Positions 27,788 through 36,641 of a stretch of DNA of 64,000 nucleotides are shown piece by piece. Origin of the DNA: Stutzerimonas stutzeri (GTDB taxonomy: Bacteria > Pseudomonadota > Gammaproteobacteria > Pseudomonadales > Pseudomonadaceae); NCBI RefSeq assembly GCF_013522825.1, contig NZ_JAAMQZ010000006.1, positions 101,798 through 165,797 on the forward strand, given 5' to 3'. Made by a program: the position numbers and the translations under genes. How positions within the stretch are numbered: position 1 is the stretch's first letter; each line of letters starts with the position of its first letter. The notes beneath the pieces were generated by a model. It did no database searches. It worked only from the letters and a program-made list of their open reading frames with translations, and was not told the DNA's origin.

Positions 27788-29227
27788 TCAGGCCGGCTGT
27801 GGGCCATGGGAAGACAGGTCCCTGAATGCGTTCAACGCCCGTTGACGGCTGGCGGTGAGGTCTACCATCGGTTGCGGATAATTGGCCACGGTGAAGAGCC
27901 CGCCCGCGGCGCCTGGGTCGTGGATGCGGCGGTTGTCCAGATCGGCCAGTTCTGGCAACCAGTGGCGAATGAAGCGGCCCTGGGGGTCGAAGCGCTGTGA
28001 CTGGCTGATGGGGTTGAACAGGCGGAACCAGGGCACCGCGTCGGTGCCGGTGGAGGCGCTCCATTGCCAGCCGCCGTTGTTCGCCGCCAGGTCGCCATCG
28101 ATCAGGTGACGCATGAAGAAGCGTTCGCCCTCGCGCCAGTCGATCAGCAGGTTCTTGGTGAGGAACATCGCCACCACCATGCGCAACCGGTTGTGCATCC
28201 AGCCGGTGGCCAGCAGCTGGCGCATGGCCGCATCGATCAGCGGAAAACCCGTGCGGCCCTCCTGCCAGGCGGCCAGCTCCCGCGGGGCGTGGCGCCAGGG
28301 CAGGGCTTCGGTGTGCGCGCGGAAGGCGCGGTGCCGCGATACCTGCGGGTAGCCGACCAGGATGTGCGTGTAGAACTCGCGCCACAGCAGCTCATTGATC
28401 CAGGCGACGGCGCCGCTACTGCCGGTTTCGAACTCGCCCCGGTTGCTGCACAGCGCCGCGTGCAGGCATTGCCGGGGGGAGAGCACGCCGGCAGCGAGGT
28501 ACGGCGAGAGCTGGCTGGTGCCGGGCTGGGCGGGCAGGTCGCGCTGGCGGTCGTAGTCATCCAGGTGCTGGTCGGCGAAGTCTTGCAGGCGCGCCAGTGC
28601 AGCCACCTCGCCTGCGGGCCACAAGGCCTGCAAAGCGGCGTCCGGGGTAGGAAAGTCGGTCAGCTGGGCGGCGATCGGGTCACTGAGGATGGCGAGCGGA
28701 GCTTGTGCCTGCGGCACACCCAGGCACATTGGCAACGCGGTATGCAGGCGCTGATAGCAGACTTTGCGGAACTGGCTGAAGACCTGGAAATAGCCACCCG
28801 AGCGGGTGAGGATGCTGCCGGGCCGGAACAGCAGGCGGTCCATGTGGCTGTGAAAGCCTACCCCCAGCGTCTGCAGTTGCTGCGCCATGGCCTCGTCGCG
28901 ATGGGCTTCATTCAGCCCATATTCCTGATTCACGTGGACGCTGCCGATCTGCTGTTCATGGCAGAGCCGGGTCAGCACGGCAGGCGCATCGCGCCAGTGT
29001 TCGGCCTGGCGGATCAGCAGGGGCACGTTCAGCTGCCGCAGCTGTGTCTGTAGCGTCAGCAGGTTGCGCAGCCAGAAGTCCACCTTGCAGGGCGCATCGT
29101 CGTGGGCGCGCCACTGGCCGGGACTGAGCAGGAACACCGCCAGGGTAGGGCCGGCCTGCATGGCTGCGGTCAGCGCGGTGTTGTCCTGCACCCGCAGGTC
29201 GGTGCGAAACCAGATCAATTGGCGCAT
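27788..29227 (-). CDS. phrB: PhrB, deoxyribodipyrimidine (CPD) photolyase
   Basis: Blue-light enzyme splitting cyclobutane pyrimidine dimers with FADH-. The 479-residue protein has the N-terminal antenna domain (LIWFRTDLRVQDNTAL) and the C-terminal FAD domain with ELLWREFYTHI, GRTGFPLIDAAMRQL, HNRLRMVVAMFLTKNLLIDW, NNGGWQWSASTGTDA and RLFNPISQSQRFDP, the typical class I signatures. Follows the TudS-DUF1722 gene at 45 bp on the same strand; it neighbours the FAN1-helicase repair operon. Confidence 0.97.
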   Translation of the reverse strand: MRQLIWFRTDLRVQDNTALTAAMQAGPTLAVFLLSPGQWRAHDDAPCKVDFWLRNLLTLQTQLRQLNVPLLIRQAEHWRDAPAVLTRLCHEQQIGSVHVNQEYGLNEAHRDEAMAQQLQTLGVGFHSHMDRLLFRPGSILTRSGGYFQVFSQFRKVCYQRLHTALPMCLGVPQAQAPLAILSDPIAAQLTDFPTPDAALQALWPAGEVAALARLQDFADQHLDDYDRQRDLPAQPGTSQLSPYLAAGVLSPRQCLHAALCSNRGEFETGSSGAVAWINELLWREFYTHILVGYPQVSRHRAFRAHTEALPWRHAPRELAAWQEGRTGFPLIDAAMRQLLATGWMHNRLRMVVAMFLTKNLLIDWREGERFFMRHLIDGDLAANNGGWQWSASTGTDAVPWFRLFNPISQSQRFDPQGRFIRHWLPELADLDNRRIHDPGAAGGLFTVANYPQPMVDLTASRQRALNAFRDLSSHGPQPA

Positions 29228-29272
29228 GCAAGGCTCCTCAGTGCCATACAGGCGGTGCGTCAGCGGGTGTGT

Positions 29273-30229
29273 TCATAGGGCGTTACGCAGGCCGAGGTTT
29301 TCCGGATGCGGTTGCAGGTAGGCCTGGCGCTCGATGTAGGCATCCGGATGACGACGGAAGTGGTGCTTGATCAGAGTCATCGGCACCACCAGCGGCACTA
29401 TGCCCAGGCGGTACTGTTCGATCAGTTGCTGCAGTTCCTGTTTTTCCGCTGAGCTCAGTGCACGCTTCAGATAACCGGACATATGCTGCAGCACATTGCT
29501 GTGGCCGCCACGACTGGCCGGATGCTTGAGAGCCGCCATCAACTGGCTGAAATAGCGGGACTCAAAAAGCTGTAGAGGCGTGTCGGCACTTTGTGCCACC
29601 GCACGCCCGAGCTGTTGATACTGCACACGGCTGGTCGCCATCAGTTGGTACTTGTAGCGTTCGTGAAAAGTGATCAACGCTTTGCGTGTCAGTCCGGCAC
29701 GCTGCAGGCGCTGCCATTCGGCATAGGCGAAGACACGGGTGATGAAGTTCTCGCGCAGTACCGGATCATTCAGGCGCCCGTCTTCCTCAACCGGCAGGTC
29801 CGGTCGGACGCGCATCAGGGCGGCAGCGAACAGACCGCGCCCGCCACCTTCGGCGGGATGACCGTTGTCCTGATAGACCTTGACCCGCTCCATGCCGCAG
29901 GACGGTGATTTCTGCATCAGGATGTAGCCGCAGATATCGTGCAGTTGTTCGGCGGCGCGCTGGCCATAGGCGCTCAGGGCTTCGCTGACGTCCAGTTCGC
30001 GATTGACCGTACCGAGCGCGCGCGGGCTGTCAGGGTCGCCGACAAGCCGAATCGGCTGGCGCGGGGTGCCCAGGCCAATGGCTTGTTCGGGGCACAGGGC
30101 GATGAACTCGAAGTGCCGCGATAGTATTTCCTGGCACAGCTGCGAGGCCTTGTGGCCACCGTTGTAGCGCACGGGGTGGCCCAGCAGGCAGGCGCTGATG
30201 CCGATCTTGATGGTGTCAGTGGCGACCAT
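29273..30229 (-). CDS. TudS (DUF523) thiouracil desulfidase-type domain fused to DUF1722
   Basis: Start MVATDTIKIGISACLLG at 30229 gives 318 residues. Residues about 8-160 are DUF523; three cysteines C14 (SACLLG), C46 (ALCPEQ) and C111 (KSPSCG) match those that bind the 4Fe-4S cluster in TudS thiouracil desulfidases. Residues about 195-310 are DUF1722 (YbgA-like), of unknown function. The same fusion is common in pseudomonads. It sits between a TIGR01777 epimerase and the photolyase in the same direction, so a role in base or tRNA sulfur damage is possible but is inference. Confidence 0.87.
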   Translation of the reverse strand: MVATDTIKIGISACLLGHPVRYNGGHKASQLCQEILSRHFEFIALCPEQAIGLGTPRQPIRLVGDPDSPRALGTVNRELDVSEALSAYGQRAAEQLHDICGYILMQKSPSCGMERVKVYQDNGHPAEGGGRGLFAAALMRVRPDLPVEEDGRLNDPVLRENFITRVFAYAEWQRLQRAGLTRKALITFHERYKYQLMATSRVQYQQLGRAVAQSADTPLQLFESRYFSQLMAALKHPASRGGHSNVLQHMSGYLKRALSSAEKQELQQLIEQYRLGIVPLVVPMTLIKHHFRRHPDAYIERQAYLQPHPENLGLRNAL

Positions 30230-30340
30230 GGAAACCTCGACGGGCATGGCTGTACGACCTGTGTCTGCTGTACCGGTCAACGACTCGCGCAAGTGTGTGC
30301 CTTATCTGCGGCGGCAGCAATGGCCGCCCTTGGGCTCGGC

Positions 30341-31258
30341 TCAGCGGGCATCCGCAGCCTGCCGTTCCAGCAGCTCGGCCAGTGCCTGCGACAGTTTGCT
30401 GAAGCGGAACTCGAATCCTTCGGCCAGCAGCCGTTCGGGCAGCGCATGCTGGCCGCCCAACAGCAGCCCGGACAACTCGCCAAAAGCGGCGCGCAGCAGG
30501 GATGCCGGCAGCGGCAGCAGGGCTGGCCGGTGCAGTACCTGGGCCAGGCTGCGAGTGAATTCGGCGTTGCGCACGGGTTGCGGCGCGCAGGCGTTGTAAG
30601 GGCCGCTGGCGGCGGGGTGATGCAGCAGGAAGTCGATCAAGGCGACCTGGTCATGCAGGTGAATCCAGGGCATCCACTGCCGTCCCGAACCGATGCGCCC
30701 GCCCAGACCAAGGCGGAACGGCGGCAGCAGCCGGCCAAGAAAGCCGCCCTCGCGCGCCAGCACCAGCCCGGTGCGCACCAGCACCACCCGCATGTCCAGT
30801 TCCTGCGCCCGTTGCGCGCTTTCTTCCCAGGCGATGCACAGCTGGCTGGCGAAATCGCTGCTGACCGGCGTGTCGCCTTCACGCAGAAAACGTTCGCCGC
30901 CATCGCCGTACCAGCCTACGGCGGAGCCGGAAATCAGCAGGGGTGGACGGCAAGTAAGTCCGGCCAGCCACTCGACCAGCCGCTCCGTAAGGTGGATGCG
31001 ACTGTCCCATAGCAGAGCCTTGCGCCGACGCGTCCAGTGACGCTCAGCGATGGGCGCGCCAGCCAGGTTGATCAGCGCGTCCAGCTCGATGTCGCCCAGC
31101 TCCTCCAGGCTGGCCACACCACGCACGGCGGCCCCACACAGCCGGGGCACCTGCTCGGGCCGCCGGCTCCAGACCAGCAACTCATGGCCTTGCTGCAGCC
31201 AGTACTGACAGAGTGCCTGGCCAATAAGCCCGGTCCCGCCGCTCAAAAGAATCCGCAT
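30341..31258 (-). CDS. TIGR01777 family NAD(P)-binding epimerase-like protein (YfcH-like)
   Basis: A 305-residue atypical SDR. N-terminal Rossmann motif LLSGGTGLIGQAL (about 4-16), then LINLAGAPIAERHWT, the SGSAVGWYGD segment and the C-terminal DUF1731 domain (PLPASLLRAAFGELSGLLLGGQHALPERLLAEGF). Biochemical role of the family is not known. Upstream of the TudS-DUF1722 gene by about 110 bp on the same strand. Confidence 0.9.
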   Translation of the reverse strand: MRILLSGGTGLIGQALCQYWLQQGHELLVWSRRPEQVPRLCGAAVRGVASLEELGDIELDALINLAGAPIAERHWTRRRKALLWDSRIHLTERLVEWLAGLTCRPPLLISGSAVGWYGDGGERFLREGDTPVSSDFASQLCIAWEESAQRAQELDMRVVLVRTGLVLAREGGFLGRLLPPFRLGLGGRIGSGRQWMPWIHLHDQVALIDFLLHHPAASGPYNACAPQPVRNAEFTRSLAQVLHRPALLPLPASLLRAAFGELSGLLLGGQHALPERLLAEGFEFRFSKLSQALAELLERQAADAR

Positions 31259-31378
31259 GGCCCCCTCCCGATCCTCGTCCGCCCGGTAGTGCCGTCTCAG
31301 TTATCAGTGAAGCCTGTTTCGACGTAAGCGCTCGATAATGTGATCTGAGCCCGGCGACACATGCTTGGACATCAGGCA

Positions 31379-31403
31379 TAAAAAAGCCGGCTTGTGGCCG
31401 GCT
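31379..31403 (-). terminator. Rho-independent terminator of ppa
   Basis: On the minus strand AGCCGGC, a 5-nt loop and GCCGGCT are followed by TTTTTT. It lies 20 bp beyond the ppa stop. Confidence 0.92.
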
Positions 31404-31422
31404 TTCCTTTGGCGGTATTGGC

Positions 31423-31950
31423 TTATTTTTGGTAAGCCGCAACAGCTTTGGTAATGGCGGCGCGGGCTTCGTCGGCGTTGCCCCAGCCTTCGACCTTGAC
31501 CCACTTGCCTTTCTCCAGATCCTTGTAGTTCTCGAAGAAGTGCTTGATCTGCTCGATCAGCAGCGGCGGCAGGTCGGTGTATTCCTTAACGTCCACGTAC
31601 AGCTGGGTCAGCTTGTCGTGGGGGACGGCGATCAGCTTGGCATCGCCGCCGGCCTCGTCGGTCATGTTCAGCACGCCGACCGGGCGGCAGCGGATGACCG
31701 AACCCGGCGCGACCGGGTAGGGCGTTACCACCAGCACGTCCAGCGGGTCGCCGTCGTCAGCCAGGGTGTGCGGGATGAAGCCGTAGTTGGCCGGGTAGAA
31801 CATCGGGGTGGCCATGAAGCGGTCGACGAACAGGCAGTCGGTGTCGTGATCGATTTCGTACTTGATCGGCGCGTGGTTGGCCGGGATTTCGATGGCGACG
31901 TAGATGTCGTTGGGCAGGTCTTTGCCAGCCGGGACTTTGCTGTAGCTCAT
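31423..31950 (-). CDS. ppa: Ppa, inorganic pyrophosphatase (family I)
   Basis: Hydrolyses pyrophosphate to phosphate, pulling biosynthetic reactions forward; cytosolic, Mg-dependent. Start [18 protein letters not shown] at 31950 gives 175 residues as in other pseudomonads. Signature DGDPLDVLV (about 66-74) with the metal-binding aspartates, KYEIDHDT and [13 protein letters not shown] are present. Single gene with its own promoter and a strong terminator. Confidence 0.98.
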   Translation of the reverse strand: MSYSKVPAGKDLPNDIYVAIEIPANHAPIKYEIDHDTDCLFVDRFMATPMFYPANYGFIPHTLADDGDPLDVLVVTPYPVAPGSVIRCRPVGVLNMTDEAGGDAKLIAVPHDKLTQLYVDVKEYTDLPPLLIEQIKHFFENYKDLEKGKWVKVEGWGNADEARAAITKAVAAYQK

Positions 31951-32003
31951 GGACATTGCTCCGTGGTCGGCCAACGCGGCCTGGGGCGAAAAAAGTGGGC
32001 GCG

Positions 32004-32009
32004 ATTATA
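32004..32009 (-). promoter_or_regulatory. Likely -10 box of the ppa promoter
   Basis: A perfect TATAAT on the minus strand, 54 bp upstream of the ppa start and followed by a GC-rich discriminator (CGCGCCC). The -35 is weak (TGGCAA at 18 bp spacing). Confidence 0.6.
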
Positions 32010-32089
32010 GGCGCACTGTCGGGCGTTTTGCCACGTCGCTCGGACGTAACGTGTGCGATCTGGCGCGGCGCGCATTCGACGAGCGACTT

Positions 32090-32902
32090 TCAGTGCGGTT
32101 CCCTGTAGTGCGGATGGCTTTGCTGCAGCGCGGCCAGTCGCGCCAGCGGGTCCTGGCGATAGAACGCGGCCAGTTGCGCATAGACCTCCGGGAAGGCCTC
32201 ATGCAGCAGGTCCGGCGCGCTGAAGAAGTATTCGCTGGTGACGGCGAAGAACTCCGCCGGGTTTTCCGCTGCGTAAGGGTCGATCGGTGTCTGCGCTTCG
32301 GGATCGGCGTCCAGCGTTTCGTTCAGTGCGTCGTAGGCGCTCTGCATGGCGCTGGACCAGGCGTCGAGGCGCATGCTGCGGTGCAGCGGCGGCAGGCCGT
32401 TGGCATCGCCATTGAGCATGTCGAGCTTGTGCGCCAGTTCGTGAATGACCAGGTTGTAGCCGTCCCAGCCACCGCTTTGCTGCACGCCCGGCCAGGCGAG
32501 GATCACCGGCCCCTGCAGCCAGGCTTCGCCGCTGTGTTCGCCATCCCATTCATGCACGACGCCCGCCGAGTCGCGGTGCTTCTGCGGGCTGTGGAAATCG
32601 TCCGGGTAGATGACGACCTCATGGAAGCCCTGATACCAGTCCAGATCGGCCAGATGCAGCAATGGCAGCTGCGCCTGGGCCGCCAGCCGCAGCCGGTCGG
32701 CCAGTTCCAGTTCGACGCCCGGCAGCGCGGTCAGGCGCTTGGCATGCAGGAACAGGATGCTGCGTTCGCGCAGCCGGGAGAGTTCGTCGGGGTTCAGTCC
32801 GTCGAGCATCGGCAGGCTGTCGGTGACGGCCTGCCAGAGCGCCGGTTCCACCGCAAAGCGGGCAAGAATGCGTTTGCGCCGCCACGCGCGTAATGACCAC
32901 AT
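32090..32902 (-). CDS. mtfA: MtfA-type zinc metallopeptidase
   Basis: Start MWSLRAWRRKRILARF at 32902 gives 270 residues, the usual length; a longer reading upstream covers the mpl promoter region and was rejected. Zinc motif HELAH with H154, E155 and H158, and a downstream acidic segment ENPAEFFAVTSEYFF supplying the further ligand, fit the MtfA (DUF980) gluzincin family. In E. coli MtfA binds the glucose repressor Mlc and has aminopeptidase activity; the target in pseudomonads is not known. Divergent from mpl. Confidence 0.93.
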   Translation of the reverse strand: MWSLRAWRRKRILARFAVEPALWQAVTDSLPMLDGLNPDELSRLRERSILFLHAKRLTALPGVELELADRLRLAAQAQLPLLHLADLDWYQGFHEVVIYPDDFHSPQKHRDSAGVVHEWDGEHSGEAWLQGPVILAWPGVQQSGGWDGYNLVIHELAHKLDMLNGDANGLPPLHRSMRLDAWSSAMQSAYDALNETLDADPEAQTPIDPYAAENPAEFFAVTSEYFFSAPDLLHEAFPEVYAQLAAFYRQDPLARLAALQQSHPHYREPH

Positions 32903-33096
32903 ATTCAGGGCTGTTCCAGTTCGGGGCGCCCAGTATAAGCGCCGCTGGTCGGGAAACAGGAAGGGGTTCGGCCCGTTGCGGACAAAGCCTTCGCGTGCCA
33001 GGCCGCAGCCGGGCGCCTGTGCTAATCTGCCGCGCAGTTTTTGCGCCCGCGAAGCCGTCATTCCAGAGCCGGGCGTGGCCAATTCAGGGGTCATTC

Positions 33097-34446
33097 ATGC
33101 ATATCCATATTCTCGGCATCTGCGGCACCTTCATGGGGTCGCTGGCCGTTCTCGCCAAGGAACTGGGCCATCGCGTCACCGGCTCCGACGCCAACGTCTA
33201 TCCGCCCATGAGTACCCAGCTGCAAGCCCAGGGCATCGAACTGACCCAGGGTTATGAGCCGGGCCAGCTCGATCCCGCGCCGGATCTGGTGGTGATCGGC
33301 AACGCGCTGTCGCGTGGCAACCCGGCGGTGGAATACGTGCTGAACAAGGGGCTGCCCTATGTCAGCGGCCCGCAGTGGCTGGCCGACCACGTGCTGCAGG
33401 GCCGCTGGGTGCTGGCCGCCGCCGGCACCCACGGCAAGACCACCACCAGCAGCATGCTCGCCTGGGTGCTGGAGCATGCTGGCATGAGCCCCGGTTTCCT
33501 GATCGGCGGTGTGCCGCAGAACTTCGGCATCTCCGCGCGGCTGGGCGGCACGCCGTTCTTCGTGGTCGAGGCGGACGAGTACGACAGCGCCTTCTTCGAC
33601 AAGCGCAGCAAGTTCGTCCATTACCGCCCGCGCACGGCGATCCTGAACAATCTGGAATACGATCACGCGGACATCTTTCCCGATCTGGAAGCGATCGAGC
33701 GGCAATTCCACCATCTGCTGCGCACCATTCCCGGCGAGGGGCTGGTCATCCATCCGACCACCGAACAGGCCATCGAGCGCGTGCTGGGCATGGGCTGCTG
33801 GTCGTCGGTGCAGACCACTGGCCAAGGCGGTGACTGGCAGGCCAGGCTGCTCAGCGAGGATGGTTCGCGCTTCGAGGTGATTTTCCAGGGCGAGGTGCAG
33901 GGTGTCGTCGACTGGGAGCTGACCGGCCAGCACAACGTCGCCAATGCCCTGGCGACCCTGGCGGCGGCGCGCCATGTCGGCGTATTGCCGAAGCAGGGCG
34001 CCGAGGCGTTGAGCGAATTTCGCAGCGTCAAGCGGCGCATGGAGAAGGTTGCCGAGGTCGACGGCGTGACGATTTACGATGACTTCGCCCACCATCCGAC
34101 CGCCATCGCCACCACACTGGACGGGCTGCGCAAGCGCGTGGGCGATGCGCCGATCATCGCCGTGATCGAGCCGCGCTCCAATTCGATGAAGCTCGGCGCG
34201 CATCGCGACGGCCTGCCCGAGTCGGTGCGCCAGGCCGATCAGGTGGTCTGGTACGCGCCGCCGAACCTGGGCTGGGACCTGGCCGCGACGGCGGCCAACT
34301 GCCCGGTGCCGGCGGTGGTCTGCGATACGCTGGAAGCGATCATCGAACGGGTGAAGGCCCAGGCTGCGCCTGGCACTCAGGTGGTGATCATGAGCAACGG
34401 CGGCTTCGGCGGTTTGCACGGCAAGCTGGCAGAGGCGCTGCGCTGA
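33097..34446 (+). CDS. mpl: Mpl, UDP-MurNAc:L-Ala-gamma-D-Glu-meso-DAP ligase
   Basis: Recycles the murein tripeptide by attaching it to UDP-N-acetylmuramic acid; cytosolic, ATP-dependent. Start MHIHILGICGTFMGSLA at 33097 gives 449 residues and places the N-terminal Rossmann motif correctly. ATP loop AGTHGKTTTSS (about 108-118), EADEYDSAFFDKRSKF typical of Mpl, and the C-terminal DDFAHHPTAIATTL and EPRSNSMKLGAH are visible. Followed by hairpin repeats and ubiX. Confidence 0.97.
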   Translation: MHIHILGICGTFMGSLAVLAKELGHRVTGSDANVYPPMSTQLQAQGIELTQGYEPGQLDPAPDLVVIGNALSRGNPAVEYVLNKGLPYVSGPQWLADHVLQGRWVLAAAGTHGKTTTSSMLAWVLEHAGMSPGFLIGGVPQNFGISARLGGTPFFVVEADEYDSAFFDKRSKFVHYRPRTAILNNLEYDHADIFPDLEAIERQFHHLLRTIPGEGLVIHPTTEQAIERVLGMGCWSSVQTTGQGGDWQARLLSEDGSRFEVIFQGEVQGVVDWELTGQHNVANALATLAAARHVGVLPKQGAEALSEFRSVKRRMEKVAEVDGVTIYDDFAHHPTAIATTLDGLRKRVGDAPIIAVIEPRSNSMKLGAHRDGLPESVRQADQVVWYAPPNLGWDLAATAANCPVPAVVCDTLEAIIERVKAQAAPGTQVVIMSNGGFGGLHGKLAEALR

Positions 34447-34453
34447 CCGCCCA

Positions 34454-34533
34454 TGGTGGAAAACGCTTCGCGGTTTTCCACCCTGCGCTGACCGTGGGTG
34501 GGTAGGGTGGAAATCGCCGAAGGCATTTCCACA
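34454..34533. repeat. Two hairpin repeats between mpl and ubiX
   Basis: GGTGGAAAAC...GTTTTCCACC (34455-34482) and GTAGGGTGGAAA-TCGCCGAAGGC-TTTCCAC (34502-34533), members of the dispersed family, fill the 116-bp gap. Confidence 0.85.
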
Positions 34534-34562
34534 CGTGGGATTGGAAAGAAACTGGAGGCTGT

Positions 34563-35192
34563 ATGAGCGGACCCGAACGCATCACCCTGGCCATGACCGG
34601 CGCCTCGGGCGCGCAGTACGGCCTGCGCCTGCTCGACTGCCTGGTGCAGGAAGACCGCGAGGTGCACTTTCTGATTTCCAAGGCCGCGCAGCTGGTGATG
34701 GCCACCGAGACCGACGTGGTGCTGCCGGCCAAGCCGCAGGCGATGCAGGCCTTTCTCAGCGAATACACCGGCGCGGCGGCGGGACAGATCCGCGTGTTCG
34801 CCAAGGAGGACTGGATGGCGCCGCCGGCTTCCGGCTCCGGCGCACCGACGGCCATGGTGGTGGTGCCCTGTTCCACCGGCACCCTGTCGGCGATTGCCGG
34901 CGGTGCCTGCAACAACCTGATCGAGCGCGCCGCCGACGTGACGCTGAAGGAGCGCCGCCAGCTGATCCTGGTGCCGCGCGAGGCGCCTTATTCAAGTATC
35001 CATCTGGAGAACATGCTCAAGCTGTCGAACCTGGGCGCAGTGATCCTGCCGGCCTCGCCGGGTTTCTATCACCAGCCGCAGACCCTCGACGACCTGGTGG
35101 ATTTCATCGTCGCGCGTATCCTCAACCTGCTGAACATTCCTCAGGACATGCTGCCGCGCTGGGGCGAACACCATCTCGTCAGCGACGATTGA
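34563..35192 (+). CDS. ubiX: UbiX, flavin prenyltransferase
   Basis: Makes prenylated FMN, the cofactor of the UbiD decarboxylase in ubiquinone synthesis. 209 residues with [16 protein letters not shown] at the N-terminus (FMN-binding), [28 protein letters not shown], and [19 protein letters not shown], which are UbiX hallmarks. The next gene starts 1 bp after its stop. Confidence 0.97.
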   Translation: MSGPERITLAMTGASGAQYGLRLLDCLVQEDREVHFLISKAAQLVMATETDVVLPAKPQAMQAFLSEYTGAAAGQIRVFAKEDWMAPPASGSGAPTAMVVVPCSTGTLSAIAGGACNNLIERAADVTLKERRQLILVPREAPYSSIHLENMLKLSNLGAVILPASPGFYHQPQTLDDLVDFIVARILNLLNIPQDMLPRWGEHHLVSDD

Positions 35193-35193
35193 G

Positions 35194-35484
35194 ATGATCG
35201 GTCGAACCCTGCCTCTACTGCTCGCCCTGAGCCTGCTGCCCGGCTGTGCCACGGTCCGCACCCTCGATGTGGCCAAGCCCGGCGCGCCGATCATCTATTC
35301 CGGCACTCGTCTCGACTGGTACAGCCTCAACAGCGGCTGCTGCCCGCAGGAGCGCTTTGGTACGGCAGCGCCGAAACATGCCGCCCTGGACCTGCCGGCC
35401 AGTCTGCTGCTCGATACGCTGTTGCTGCCCTTTGCCGTGGCTGCGGAACTCGGCGTTGGGTTGGGGGTGAGCGGCGGGTTATAA
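35194..35484 (+). CDS. YceK/YidQ-family small lipoprotein
   Basis: A 96-residue protein with a lipoprotein signal (LLLALSLLPGCATV, cysteine near residue 18) and a conserved YSGTRLDW segment and hydrophobic C-terminal part (LDLPASLLLDTLLLPFAVA), features of the DUF1375 (YceK) family, function unknown. Begins 1 bp after the ubiX stop, so is probably cotranscribed. Converges with queG, ending 10 bp before its stop. Confidence 0.8.
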   Translation: MIGRTLPLLLALSLLPGCATVRTLDVAKPGAPIIYSGTRLDWYSLNSGCCPQERFGTAAPKHAALDLPASLLLDTLLLPFAVAAELGVGLGVSGGL

Positions 35485-35494
35485 AGAGAAATCA

Positions 35495-36571
35495 TCAGTC
35501 GGCAGCGTCACGGTTGCCATGCTGTTCCAAAGCCCATTGCACATGCTCACGCACCAGCTCCGAGGGATCGTCACGGCGCGCCTGCAAAGCCTCCAGTACC
35601 GGAATGCTCGATGGCGCATTGCCCAGCCCGACCGCCAGATTGCGTAGCCAGCGCTCATAGCCCGCACGGCGCAGCGGCGAGCCTTCGGTGCGGCTGAGAA
35701 ATTCGTCCTCGGTCCAGCGGAACAGCTCCGCCAGCTCGGCATTGTCGAGGCTGTGACGAGGGTGGAAATCGGCCTGTTCGGTCGGTTTGGCGAAGCGGTT
35801 CCAAGGGCAGACGATCTGGCAGTCGTCGCAGCCGAATACGCGGTTGCCGATCGGTGCGCGCAACTCGACGGGGATCGCCCCCTTGAGCTCGATGGTCAGG
35901 TAGGAAATGCAGCGTCGCGCATCCAGTATCCGTTCGCCGACGAAGGCTTCGGTGGGGCAGACGTCCAGGCAGGCGTGGCAGCTGCCGCAATGATCGCGGG
36001 TGACGGGTTCGTCGACGGGCAGGGCGATATCGACGAACAGTTCGCCGAGGAAGAACCAGCTGCCGGCCTTGCGGTTGAGCAGCAGGGTGTTCTTGCCGAT
36101 CCAGCCGAGCCCGGCCTGCTGCCCGGCGGCTTTTTCCAGCACCGGCGCGCTGTCGACGAAGGCGCGGAAGCCGAAGGGGCCGACCATTTGCTGAATGCGC
36201 TCGGCCAGCTGCTGGATGCGCTTGCGGATCAGCTTGTGGTAATCGCGGCCCAGTGCGTAACGCGAGACGTAGGCCTTCTCCGGCTCAGCCAGGCGCTGGC
36301 TCATGCTCGTGTCGCCGGGCAGATAGTCCATGCGCAGGGAGATCACCCGCAGCGTGCCGGGTACCAGCTCGTCTGGCCGCGAACGCTTGCTGCCGTGGGC
36401 GGCCATGTAGTCCATTTCCCCTTGATAGCCTTCGTCCAGCCAGCTCTGCAGGTGCGCTTCATGCTCGGCCAGATCGACGCCGGTGATGCCGACCTGCTGA
36501 AAACCCAGCTCGCGGCCCCACTCCTTGATGGACTGGGCGAGAGCGACGGGATCGAGAGAGAGGCTGGACAT
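35495..36571 (-). CDS. queG: QueG, epoxyqueuosine reductase
   Basis: Cobalamin-dependent iron-sulfur enzyme for the last step of queuosine formation in tRNA. Start MSSLSLDPVALAQSIKEW at 36571 gives 358 residues; the longer upstream reading overlaps the nnr region. Two ferredoxin-type cysteine clusters are clear: CGSCHACLDVCPTEAF and CDDCQIVCPWN. N-terminal EWGRELGFQQVGITGVDL and a C-terminal HEAT-like tail are typical. Note that it needs B12, which the block at 5-12 kb supplies. Divergent from nnr. Confidence 0.97.
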   Translation of the reverse strand: MSSLSLDPVALAQSIKEWGRELGFQQVGITGVDLAEHEAHLQSWLDEGYQGEMDYMAAHGSKRSRPDELVPGTLRVISLRMDYLPGDTSMSQRLAEPEKAYVSRYALGRDYHKLIRKRIQQLAERIQQMVGPFGFRAFVDSAPVLEKAAGQQAGLGWIGKNTLLLNRKAGSWFFLGELFVDIALPVDEPVTRDHCGSCHACLDVCPTEAFVGERILDARRCISYLTIELKGAIPVELRAPIGNRVFGCDDCQIVCPWNRFAKPTEQADFHPRHSLDNAELAELFRWTEDEFLSRTEGSPLRRAGYERWLRNLAVGLGNAPSSIPVLEALQARRDDPSELVREHVQWALEQHGNRDAAD

Positions 36572-36641
36572 CGAGGAAGGCGGTCTGGCGAGCGGGTGCG
36601 TATAATTCTGCCAGATATTCCAGCCGATGATCTGTGTGCCG

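Noticed and set aside
27604..27825. 73-codon plus-strand frame between FAN1 and photolyase
   Set aside because: No similarity recognised and no good ribosome binding site. It runs over the FAN1 promoter, the LexA box and the end of phrB.
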